The position numbers and the translations under genes were made by a program. Shown here piece after piece: positions 57,543 through 64,000 of a DNA stretch of 64,000 bases; within the stretch, counting starts at the first letter, position 1, and each line of letters opens with the position of its first letter. Under the pieces are notes generated by a model. It searched no databases, had not been told where the DNA came from, and saw only the letters and a list, made by a program, of their open reading frames with translations. This stretch comes from Paractinoplanes bogorensis (GTDB taxonomy: Bacteria; Actinomycetota; Actinomycetes; Mycobacteriales; Micromonosporaceae): assembly GCF_018829635.1 (NCBI RefSeq), contig NZ_JAHKKG010000001.1:620001-684000 (forward strand). The letters are read 5' to 3'.

Positions 57543-58277
57543 GTGCGCCATGTCGAGCATGTGATGGGGACGACGGTCAGCATCGAGCTGACCGATGAGC
57601 GGCCGGACCTGGTCGCGGACGTGTGCCGGTGGCTGCACGAGGTCGACGCGAGGTTCAGCACCTACAAGGCCGACAGCGAGGTCTCCCGGTTCGGGCGCGG
57701 CGAGCTGCGGATCGAGGACTGCTCGGCCGACCTGCGGCACGTGCTCGAGGTCTGTGCCGATCTGTGGCGCGATACGGACGGTTACTTCGACGCGTACGCC
57801 TCGGGTTCGCTCGACCCGTCCGGCTATGTGAAGGGCTGGTCGGTCGAGGTGGCCTCGGCCCGGCTGGCCGCCGCCGGGTCGCACGACCACTACATCAACG
57901 CGGGCGGCGACATCCGCATGCGCGGGCGGCACCCCGAGGGCGGGCCGTGGCGGGTCGGCATCCGGCATCCGTGGGAGGCCGACAAGGTCAGCTGGGTGCT
58001 CGCGCTGCACGATGGTGCGGTGGCGACGTCGGGCACCTACGAGCGCGGCGATCACGTGATCAATCCCCGTACGGGAAAGCCGGCCTCGGGTCTTCGCTCG
58101 GTCACCGTGGTCGGGCCCGATCTGGCGGTGGCCGACGCCTATGCCACGGCGGCACTGGCGATGGGGGAGGCCGGGATCGCCTGGCTCGCGAAGCGCGCCG
58201 CCGACGGGTATGAGTCGGCCGTCGTGACCGACGATCAGCGGGCGTTCAGCTCGGCGAACCTGCCCGCGGCCGTCTGA
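57543..58277 (+). CDS. apbE: FAD:protein FMN transferase
   Basis: 244 residues of the ApbE family. VMGTTVSIEL opening, WLHEVDARFSTYKADSEVSRFGRGE, DGYFDAYASGSLDPSGYVKGWSVEVASARLAAAGSHDHYINAGGDIRMRGR (the SGYVKGW and NAGGDI stretches bind FAD/Mg) and GDHVINPRTGKPASGLRSVTVVGPDLAVADAYATAALAMG near the end. It transfers FMN from FAD to a Thr in target proteins; the neighbour's SGAT motif is the obvious target. It lacks a lipoprotein signal, so acts in the cytosol before export or is exported otherwise. GTG start at 57543. Confidence 0.93.
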   Translation: MRHVEHVMGTTVSIELTDERPDLVADVCRWLHEVDARFSTYKADSEVSRFGRGELRIEDCSADLRHVLEVCADLWRDTDGYFDAYASGSLDPSGYVKGWSVEVASARLAAAGSHDHYINAGGDIRMRGRHPEGGPWRVGIRHPWEADKVSWVLALHDGAVATSGTYERGDHVINPRTGKPASGLRSVTVVGPDLAVADAYATAALAMGEAGIAWLAKRAADGYESAVVTDDQRAFSSANLPAAV

Positions 58278-58380
58278 TACCACCTATTTTAGACGGCCGC
58301 TCCAGCCGTCCACAGGCCGCGTGGCCCGTCCGTGCGGTTATCCACAACCGGGTGAAACTGGGCGGCGTTCATCGACCCTC

Positions 58381-60048
58381 ATGAGGCAGCATGGCGGCGT
58401 GGACTTACGGGGACCGGCACGTTTTCTCTGGTGGCTGATACGCACGAACAAGGGCCGAGTGGGGATGGGGGCGCTCTTCGGCTCGCTCTGGTTCCTGAGC
58501 CTGGCGACCACGCCGTGGCTGCTTTCCCGGGCCATCGACCACGGCCTCGCCCCGCGCCGTCCCGGCGTCCTGATCGGCTGGGCAATCGCCGTGCTGGTCG
58601 TCGGCGCGGCCAGTGCGGGCCTGGGCATCATGCGTCACCGCAGCATGACCCGGCTGCGGATGGCGGCCGCCCTGCAGACCGCCGACCTGGTGATGACCCA
58701 CGCCACCCGGCTCGGTTCGGCCCTGCCCCGGCGCATCACCGCGGGCGAGGTCGTCACGATCGGCATCTCCGACGTCTGGACGATCGGCCGCGCCATGAAC
58801 GTGGGCGGTGTCGGCGTCGCGTCGACCCTGGCCATCAGCGTGGTGGCGACGATCCTCTTCCGTACCTCACCGATGCTCGCCGTCGTCGTCCTGGTCGGCG
58901 TCCCGGTGCTCGCGTTCTTCGTCGGCCCGCTGCTCCAGCGCGGTCAGAAAGCCGGCCTCACCTACCGCGAGCAGCAGGGCGAGCTCAACACCCGCCTGGT
59001 CGACGTGCTGGGCGGCCTGCGCATCCTCAACGGACTCGGCGGCAAGGAGACACACCTTTCCCGGTACGACCGTGAGTCCGCGCACCTGCGTGACCAGGGA
59101 TATCGCGTCGGCGGTCCGTTCAGCTGGATCGGTGCGCTGGGCGACGGGCTCCCGGTCGTCTTCCTGGCCGTGGTCGTCTGGCTGGCGGCCCGGCTCGCGG
59201 CCGGCGGGGAGCTGACCGTCGGCGAACTCGTGGCCGTCTACGGCTACACCGCCATGCTCGTCATCCCGGTCAACGTCCTGATCTTCTGCTCGTTCGACGT
59301 GACCCGCGGCCTGGTCGCGGCCCGCCGCGTGGTCGACTTCCTGCGCCTGCCCGCCGACGACCCGGGCGGCGTCCCCGGCCCCGACCGTGCGGCCACACTG
59401 CGCGATCCCGGCTCCGGGGTGGTCGCCGAGCCCGGGCAGCTGACCGCGCTGGCCGGCGCCCGCCCGTCCGACGCGGCCGGCGTGATCGACCGGCTCGGCC
59501 GCTACGGCCCGACCGACGCGACCTGGGGTGGCATCCCGCTCGCCGAGATCGCGCAGCCGGTGATCCGCGAGCGCATCCTGGTCGCCGAGCCCGCGGCCGA
59601 CCTGTTCGCGGGCGAGCTGCGCGACGTCGTGGCCGGCCGCGACGACCCCGACGACGAACGGGTCCGGGCCGCGATCAGGGCCGCCGTCGCCCACGACGTG
59701 GCGTCCGAGCTCGACCGTCCGATCGAGTGGTCCGGTCGCAACATCTCCGGGGGCCAGCGTCAACGCGTACGGCTGGCTCGGGCCGTACACGCGGATCCGG
59801 AAATGCTGCTGGCCGCCGAGCCGACGTCGGCCGTCGACGCCCACACCGAGTCCGCCATCGCCGAACGCCTCACCGCCGCCCGGCGCGGCCGCGGCACGGT
59901 CGTGGCCACCACGTCACCCGTGCTGCTCGACCAGGCCGACGTCGTGCACTACCTCGTCGACGGCCGGGTCGCCGCCACCGGCACCCACCGGTCCCTGCTC
60001 GAATCGTCGCCCGGCTACCGCGACCTCGTCACCCGGGTGTTCTCGTGA
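58381..60048 (+). CDS. ABC exporter half-transporter with degenerate nucleotide site (subunit A)
   Basis: 555 residues: six membrane helices (residues ~20-320) then a nucleotide-binding domain. The expected Walker A is replaced by LTALAGARPSDAAGVID, with no GxxGxGKS/T. The ABC signature ISGGQRQR is intact (about 455), but Walker B reads MLLAAEPTSAVD with Ala in place of the Asp. So this subunit cannot bind and hydrolyse ATP by itself. It forms a heterodimer with the next gene, whose signature is degenerate but Walker motifs are good. The stop overlaps the GTG of that gene. Exports lipid/peptide/drug; substrate unknown. Confidence 0.92.
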   Translation: MRQHGGVDLRGPARFLWWLIRTNKGRVGMGALFGSLWFLSLATTPWLLSRAIDHGLAPRRPGVLIGWAIAVLVVGAASAGLGIMRHRSMTRLRMAAALQTADLVMTHATRLGSALPRRITAGEVVTIGISDVWTIGRAMNVGGVGVASTLAISVVATILFRTSPMLAVVVLVGVPVLAFFVGPLLQRGQKAGLTYREQQGELNTRLVDVLGGLRILNGLGGKETHLSRYDRESAHLRDQGYRVGGPFSWIGALGDGLPVVFLAVVVWLAARLAAGGELTVGELVAVYGYTAMLVIPVNVLIFCSFDVTRGLVAARRVVDFLRLPADDPGGVPGPDRAATLRDPGSGVVAEPGQLTALAGARPSDAAGVIDRLGRYGPTDATWGGIPLAEIAQPVIRERILVAEPAADLFAGELRDVVAGRDDPDDERVRAAIRAAVAHDVASELDRPIEWSGRNISGGQRQRVRLARAVHADPEMLLAAEPTSAVDAHTESAIAERLTAARRGRGTVVATTSPVLLDQADVVHYLVDGRVAATGTHRSLLESSPGYRDLVTRVFS

Positions 60049-61763
60049 ACCTCCCTGCCAGTCTTCCGGTCGCTGATCAACGCGCCGTCGCCCGGGCCGC
60101 CCTGCGCCTCATCACCGCCGACCGCCGGTCGATCGCCGCCATGGCCGTCCTCAACGTGCTCGCCGCCGTGGCCGGCCTCGGTGGCCCGTGGCTGCTCGGC
60201 CGCATCATCGACACGGTCGCCTCGGGCGGTGGGCTCTCGACCGTCAACCAGCTCGCCGCGGGCGTGCTGGCCTGTGCGATCGCCCAGACCCTGCTGGCCC
60301 GCCAGTCGCTCGGCATCGCCTACCGCTTCGGCGAACGCACCGCCGCCCGCATCCGCGAGAGCTTCCTGCGCCGCTCGCTGGCCCTGCCCGCCGCCGTCAT
60401 CGAACGCGTCCCGGCCGGCGACCTGGCCGCCCGCGGCACCACCGACGTCGACGCCGTGGCCAACACGCTGCGCGACATCCTGCCGAACATCCTGATCGGC
60501 GTCGTCCAGATCGTCTTCATCGTCGTGGCCGTGCTGGTGCTCAACCCGCTGCTCGGCCTGGTCGGCCTGCTCGGCCTGTCCGGCATCTGGTTCACCACCC
60601 GCTGGTACCTGCGCGTCGCCCGTCCCGCCTACCTGCGCGAGGGCGAGGCCAACTCCCGCCTGGCCGAGGAACTCGCGGCGACCACTGCTGGCGCCCGCAC
60701 CATCGAGGCGTTCGGCCTGGCCCAGCGCCGCCTCGACGCGGGCCGCGAAGCCATCGCCGAGACCCGCCGCACCCGCCTGGCCACACTGCGCCTGCGTACG
60801 GTCTTCTTCCCTTCGGTCGAGATCTCGTACGCCGTACCCAGCGTCCTGGTCCTCACCGTGGGCGGCTTCCTCTACTTCAACGGCCACGCCACCCTCGGCA
60901 CGGTCGGCGCCGCCGTCCTCTACCTGCGCCAGCTCGTCGGCCCGCTCGACATGATCCTGATCTGGATCGAGTCGCTGCAGAGCAGCAGCGCCTCCTTCGC
61001 CCGCATCGAGGGCCTGGCCGCCGTTCCCGCCGGCCCACCCTCCGCGACGAGTCTGCCCGAGAACGACCGCCTGGAGATAACGGACGTCCGCTACGCGTAC
61101 GACGAGGGCCGCGACGTCCTGCACGACGTGACCCTCACGGTGCGCCCCGGCGAGCGCCTGGCCATCGTCGGCCTTTCCGGCGCCGGCAAGTCCACATTGG
61201 GTCGCCTGGTCGCCGGCGTCGACCGCCCCTCGACCGGCTCGGTGACGGTTGGTGGCGTCCCCGTGGCCGACCTGCCGCCCGACGAGCTACGCCGCCAGGT
61301 GGTCCTGGTGACCCAGGAGCACCACGTCTTCCGCGAGACGCTGCGCGACAACCTGATGATCCCCGCCCCCGACGACGAGTTGCGGCGAGCCCTGAAAACG
61401 GTAGGCGCCGACTGGGCCGACGACCTGGACCGAGACCTGGGCGTCTCGCCGCCCGACGGCGCCCAGGCCCAGCAGCTGGCCCTGGCCCGAGTGGTCCTGG
61501 CCGACCCGCACACAGTGATCCTCGACGAGGCAACGGCCCTGCTGGACCCCACCGCGGCCCGAACAGCCGAGCGCGCGTTGGCCGCAGTTCTCCACGAACG
61601 CACGGTGATCGCCATCGCCCACCGCCTGCAAACGGCTCACGACGCCGACCGGGTAGTGGTCATGGACGACGGCCGAATAATCGAGGTAGGCACCCACGAC
61701 GACCTGGTAGCCGCAGACGGTTCCTACGCAGCGCTGTGGCGTTCCTGGCACAGCCGCGACTAG
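60045..61763 (+). CDS. ABC exporter half-transporter with intact Walker motifs (subunit B)
   Basis: 572 residues: six membrane helices (about 20-320), then an ATPase domain. Walker A GLSGAGKST is good (about 375-383), Walker B HTVILDEATALLDP is good with the catalytic Glu, and the H-loop IAIAHRLQ is present, but the signature region reads LGVSPPDGAQAQQLALAR in place of LSGGQ. The composite site made from this Walker A/B and the SGGQ of subunit A is the only consensus ATP site. Such asymmetric exporters resemble TM287/288-type heterodimers. GTG start overlaps the upstream stop. The TAG stop lies in the CTAG end of the element at 61760. Confidence 0.93.
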   Translation: MNLPASLPVADQRAVARAALRLITADRRSIAAMAVLNVLAAVAGLGGPWLLGRIIDTVASGGGLSTVNQLAAGVLACAIAQTLLARQSLGIAYRFGERTAARIRESFLRRSLALPAAVIERVPAGDLAARGTTDVDAVANTLRDILPNILIGVVQIVFIVVAVLVLNPLLGLVGLLGLSGIWFTTRWYLRVARPAYLREGEANSRLAEELAATTAGARTIEAFGLAQRRLDAGREAIAETRRTRLATLRLRTVFFPSVEISYAVPSVLVLTVGGFLYFNGHATLGTVGAAVLYLRQLVGPLDMILIWIESLQSSSASFARIEGLAAVPAGPPSATSLPENDRLEITDVRYAYDEGRDVLHDVTLTVRPGERLAIVGLSGAGKSTLGRLVAGVDRPSTGSVTVGGVPVADLPPDELRRQVVLVTQEHHVFRETLRDNLMIPAPDDELRRALKTVGADWADDLDRDLGVSPPDGAQAQQLALARVVLADPHTVILDEATALLDPTAARTAERALAAVLHERTVIAIAHRLQTAHDADRVVVMDDGRIIEVGTHDDLVAADGSYAALWRSWHSRD

Positions 61764-61917
61764 GCCGCGTCTGGCGGATCACGAGGGCCTGCGCCGAGGC
61801 TCAGGCGGCGCCTGACGGCGTCCGCAGGACGGCCGAATACAACACCGGTATGCGGCCGCCGTCAGCCACCGCCTGGACCGCACCGCAGACCCGCGTGATC
61901 CGCCAGACGCGCCCTAG
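61760..61917. mobile_element. MITE-like element, copy 2
   Basis: 158 bp bounded by CTAG with terminal inverted repeats nearly identical to copy 1 at 42800: left CTAGGCCGCGTCTGGCGG, right end complementary with one mismatch in about 24 bp. The interior is about 90% identical to copy 1, lacking an 11-bp segment. As in copy 1, its left end supplies the TAG stop codon of the preceding gene. No coding sequence is evident. Confidence 0.7.
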
Positions 61918-61993
61918 CCATCTCCCGTTCAGGCATTTCATCGCAGCTCGTCGTGGGATCGATTCCGGCTGATGATTTGCGTTGACTCGGGGA

Positions 61994-62236
61994 ATGGATA
62001 TCGGTCAGGGGCCACCGCCCGGAGGCATGGAACTCCTCATGGCCTTCTGCTGCTGTGGCCCTTTCGTCCTGGTCGCCCTGTGGTTCCTCATGATCAAGAG
62101 CAGCGTCGACCGGGACAACCGCAAGGGCCGATGCGCTTCCTGCAGCGGCCGGGGCAAGGTCTTCCAGGGCACCAACTCGTACAGCACCACTTGCACGTCC
62201 TGCAACGGCACCGGCCAATATCGGCCGTATTCGTGA
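61994..62236 (+). CDS. Small membrane protein with DnaJ-like zinc-finger repeats
   Basis: 80 residues. One hydrophobic helix (MELLMAFCCCGPFVLVALWFLMI) is followed by two CxxCxGxG-type motifs, CASCSGRG and CTSCNGTG, spaced like one half of the DnaJ central zinc-finger. This could chelate one zinc ion. The short protein and membrane anchor suggest a chaperone-like or thiol-binding role, but no function is known. ATG preceded by CGGGGA. Confidence 0.75.
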   Translation: MDIGQGPPPGGMELLMAFCCCGPFVLVALWFLMIKSSVDRDNRKGRCASCSGRGKVFQGTNSYSTTCTSCNGTGQYRPYS

Positions 62237-62275
62237 GCGGTTGGGCAGCGTAGCCCCGTGGGGCACGATGTCGTG

Positions 62276-62470
62276 ATGACTGAACTTGCTCAGCGACTGC
62301 GCTATCGGCTCATCACGGGCCCCGACGATGCTGAGTTCTGTGGCCGGGTCAGCGACTTGGTGGAACAGGGGTACCGGCTGCACGGGTCTCCCGCGTTGAC
62401 GTTCGATGGTCGACAGGTCATTGCCGCTCAGGCGTTGGTGCTGCCAGACCCGGCGGGCGGCGCCGGGTAG
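62276..62470 (+). CDS. DUF1737 domain protein
   Basis: 64 residues. LRYRLITGPDDAEFCGRVSDLVEQGYRLHGSPALTFDGRQVIAAQALVLP matches the short DUF1737 family (YRLITG at start, QGYxLHGSP in the middle, AQALV at the end). Function unknown. ATG at 62276 is used; an earlier GTG at 62258 adds six residues. Small soluble protein, standing alone. Confidence 0.8.
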   Translation: MTELAQRLRYRLITGPDDAEFCGRVSDLVEQGYRLHGSPALTFDGRQVIAAQALVLPDPAGGAG

Positions 62471-62488
62471 CCGGTGTCCGGGCCGTAC

Positions 62489-62501
62489 TACCCTCCGCTG
62501 C
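62489..62501 (+). promoter_or_regulatory. Leaderless -10 box
   Basis: TACCCT (62489-62494) ends seven bases before the ATG at 62502. Confidence 0.35.
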
Positions 62502-63458
62502 ATGCCTGACGATCACGTTTACGGAGTTCGGCTCTTCGTTCCAGGAACGGCAGCGTCGATGTCGCAGTGGCAGGCCGCGCTCGGCCGTTCCGGTCTGACG
62601 CTGGACGGGCCGTCGCTGACGTCGCCGCGGCTGGGCTTTCGCGGGCTGGTGGAGTGGGTCGGCAACGACGGGTCGTTCGGGGCGGCGTTCGGGCACGGGA
62701 CCATGACGCCGGAAGAGCAGCGCGCCGTCGCCGGGGCCGGCAGTGCCCTCGTCGTGGATCTGCCGGTCTACCTCGGTGAGGCGGCCGGCGAGGTGGCGAC
62801 GCTGATTGCCGCGCTGGGCGACGCGGGAGCGTTGGGCGTGCGGCTGGAGCAGTCCAAGCTCGGCTGGCCGATCGCTCGGTGGGTGGAGGCTCTTGCGGGC
62901 GGCGACCCGTGGCTTCTCTACCGCTGCGCCGTCGTCATGCTCGAGGACGGCGGGGTTTCACGATCCTGCGGCATGCACGCGTTCGGGTTTCCCGATGCGG
63001 CCGTCGAGGCCCCGCCGGCCGTGGCCAACGAGCTGCTCGGCGTGCTCAACGTGTATCAGCTGGCGGAGGACCCGACGCTGGTCAGCGGCGACACCTTCCA
63101 GCCCGACCAGGAGACTCCGCGCCGCCGGCTCGAGCGCTGGCCCGACGACGGCTACCCGGCGGGCCACGCCTGCCACAACCCGTTCGGCGTGTGGCGGCTC
63201 GGCGCCGAGGGAACTACGGCCGACTCGCGCAGCGAACTCCGGCCCGTGTTCATTCCGCCGCTGGTCGCCCTGCTCACTGCCGCCGAGCAGAAGGCCGACC
63301 GGACCCTCACCCGCGACGAGGTGGAACGGCTCACCAACGAGGGCACCTGCATGATGATGACCCACGACGACGCGAAGTCGCTCGAACGAGGCCGCGGCTA
63401 CGCCGACCTGGAGCCGGAGCTGGTCTGGAGCCAGTGGCAGGTCCTGCGCGAATCCTGA
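62502..63458 (+). CDS. Hypothetical protein (318 aa)
   Basis: Soluble, no signal peptide. MPDDHVYGVRLFVPGTAASMSQWQAALGRSGLTLDGPSL at the start; RGLVEWVGNDGSFGAAFGHGTMTPEEQ, then VYLGEAAGEVATLIAALGDAGALGVRLEQSKLGW. The C-terminal part has FIPPLVALLTAAEQKADRTLTRDEVERLTNEGTCMMMTHDDAKSLERGRGYADLEPELVWSQWQVLR-type sequence, whose TxxEV..I.(N/D)EGTCMMM..RGYxDL.PE..W..WQ motif recurs in uncharacterised proteins, several near polymorphic toxins. Function unknown. Confidence 0.8.
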   Translation: MPDDHVYGVRLFVPGTAASMSQWQAALGRSGLTLDGPSLTSPRLGFRGLVEWVGNDGSFGAAFGHGTMTPEEQRAVAGAGSALVVDLPVYLGEAAGEVATLIAALGDAGALGVRLEQSKLGWPIARWVEALAGGDPWLLYRCAVVMLEDGGVSRSCGMHAFGFPDAAVEAPPAVANELLGVLNVYQLAEDPTLVSGDTFQPDQETPRRRLERWPDDGYPAGHACHNPFGVWRLGAEGTTADSRSELRPVFIPPLVALLTAAEQKADRTLTRDEVERLTNEGTCMMMTHDDAKSLERGRGYADLEPELVWSQWQVLRES

Positions 63459-63574
63459 CGCCGTTTCCGGGTAGACCCGTCGAGCAGGCGAGGTGGCGAC
63501 GCCGAGACCGCAATCTTTCAAAATGGCACTGACGTCGCTCCTGATTCCGACCGGCATCTGCAACGATCGCACCA

Positions 63575-64000
63575 ATGTGGAACAGCTTGGAGATTGTGAA
63601 GCTGATCGTCGCCGGCATTACCCCCGTTGCCGTCGCCGTGCTTGCGTACGTACTTAATCGCGCTCTCAAGCGCGCGGAGAACCGTCAGTGGTTCAGTCAG
63701 AAACTGGTGGAGAAGCGGATCGCGCTACTCAGCGAGGCGCTGCCGGACCTCAACGACCTGTACTGCTACTTCGCATGGGTGGGCCGTTGGAAAGAACTCT
63801 CTCCACCGGAGATTCTGCTTCGGAAGCGACGGCTTGATCAGCTTTTCCATGCCAACAGCCCGTTCTTCTCCCCCGATGCCCGTAACGCCTACGAGAGCTT
63901 CGTGGACGCCCTGTTCGAGACCTTTGTTCAGCCTGGCAAGAGCGCGCGGCTTCGTACCGGACTGAGCTCGCAGCATGGAAACAGGATGATGACCTTCTCC
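63575..64000 (+). CDS. Membrane-anchored protein of unknown function (partial, runs off window)
   Basis: 142 codons visible, no stop before 64000. One N-terminal helix (LEIVKLIVAGITPVAVAVLAYVL) then a cytosolic helical domain: LVEKRIALLSEALPDLNDLYCYFAWVGRWKELSPPEILLRKRRLDQLFHANSPFFSPDARNAYESFVDALFETF. The LNDLYCYFAWVGRWKELSPP pattern with KRRLDQLF occurs in small uncharacterised bacterial membrane proteins. The base composition here is less GC-rich than the rest, including CTTAATCGC and AGAAACTGG codons, hinting at recent acquisition. ATG at 63575; no strong ribosome-binding site seen. Confidence 0.7.
   Translation, partial: MWNSLEIVKLIVAGITPVAVAVLAYVLNRALKRAENRQWFSQKLVEKRIALLSEALPDLNDLYCYFAWVGRWKELSPPEILLRKRRLDQLFHANSPFFSPDARNAYESFVDALFETFVQPGKSARLRTGLSSQHGNRMMTFS

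Overview
The window is very GC-rich DNA from an actinomycete, most plausibly Micromonosporaceae (Actinoplanes-like). This is inferred from dense gene packing, frequent GTG starts, ATGA/GTGA stop-start overlaps, F420-type enzymes (LLM oxidoreductase, Ddn-type reductase), a fused CobL, LigD-type polymerase and typical actinobacterial DUF families (DUF3159, DUF6069, DUF541). No rRNA, phage, plasmid replication gene or CRISPR array is visible. It reads as ordinary chromosomal accessory/core mosaic, with about 60 supportable protein genes and two tRNA genes.

Layout: 0-5 kb holds a pRiA4b ORF-3-like protein, a TRAP-TAXI uptake pair (fused permease and lipoprotein binding protein) and a DUF6745-like protein. 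5-7 kb has a truncated luciferase-like gene, a possible 51-codon small gene, tRNA-Trp, a VOC protein and a CAT-anticodon tRNA. 7-16 kb has an ArsR-SRPBCC-DUF6069-ArsR run, a TetR/hydrolase divergon, an SDR, a PoxB-like ThDP enzyme, a fatty-acid desaturase, and a histidine kinase/NarL response regulator pair. 16-23 kb has an F420-type LLM enzyme, an ABC binding protein plus permease without an ATPase gene, a PhyH dioxygenase, a SIMPL protein, a chimeric pseudogene, OsmC and Ddn-like proteins, and a MarR-FAD monooxygenase pair. This pair is divergent from a DUF3159/membrane/multicopper-oxidase operon across a perfect operator palindrome. 26-36 kb carries LigD-Pol, a duplicated zinc-ribbon-like protein, an acyl-CoA dehydrogenase, a GGDEF/PAS protein, an amylosucrase-type GH13 enzyme and a large membrane alpha/beta hydrolase. 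36-48 kb has a beta-propeller-like secreted protein, an XRE/NB-ARC/TPR regulator interrupted by three in-frame minisatellites, a penicillin-acylase-type Ntn hydrolase, a secreted TAP-type peptidase, a GlxA-type regulator and glucose-6-phosphate dehydrogenase. 48-58 kb has a VOC gene divergent from MarR/MFS/isochorismatase-fold genes, the cobL-cobM-cobK segment, and a ferric-reductase-like/FMN-binding/ApbE electron-transfer operon. 58-64 kb has a heterodimeric ABC exporter with complementary degenerate ATP sites, small zinc-finger and DUF1737 proteins, and a gene cut off by the right edge.

The strongest non-gene signals are four. (1) Two about 160-bp elements with near-identical terminal inverted repeats bounded by CTAG lie 19 kb apart, each overlapping the stop codon of its neighbour. 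(2) A decamer (CGTACGGGAA/TTCCCGTACG) is greatly over-represented, mostly in one orientation relative to coding strands. (3) At least twelve start codons have a TANNNT -10 box 6-7 nt upstream, implying leaderless mRNAs. (4) Minisatellites interrupt the NB-ARC protein. Counts were made by eye; family names rest on remembered motifs, not on searches.
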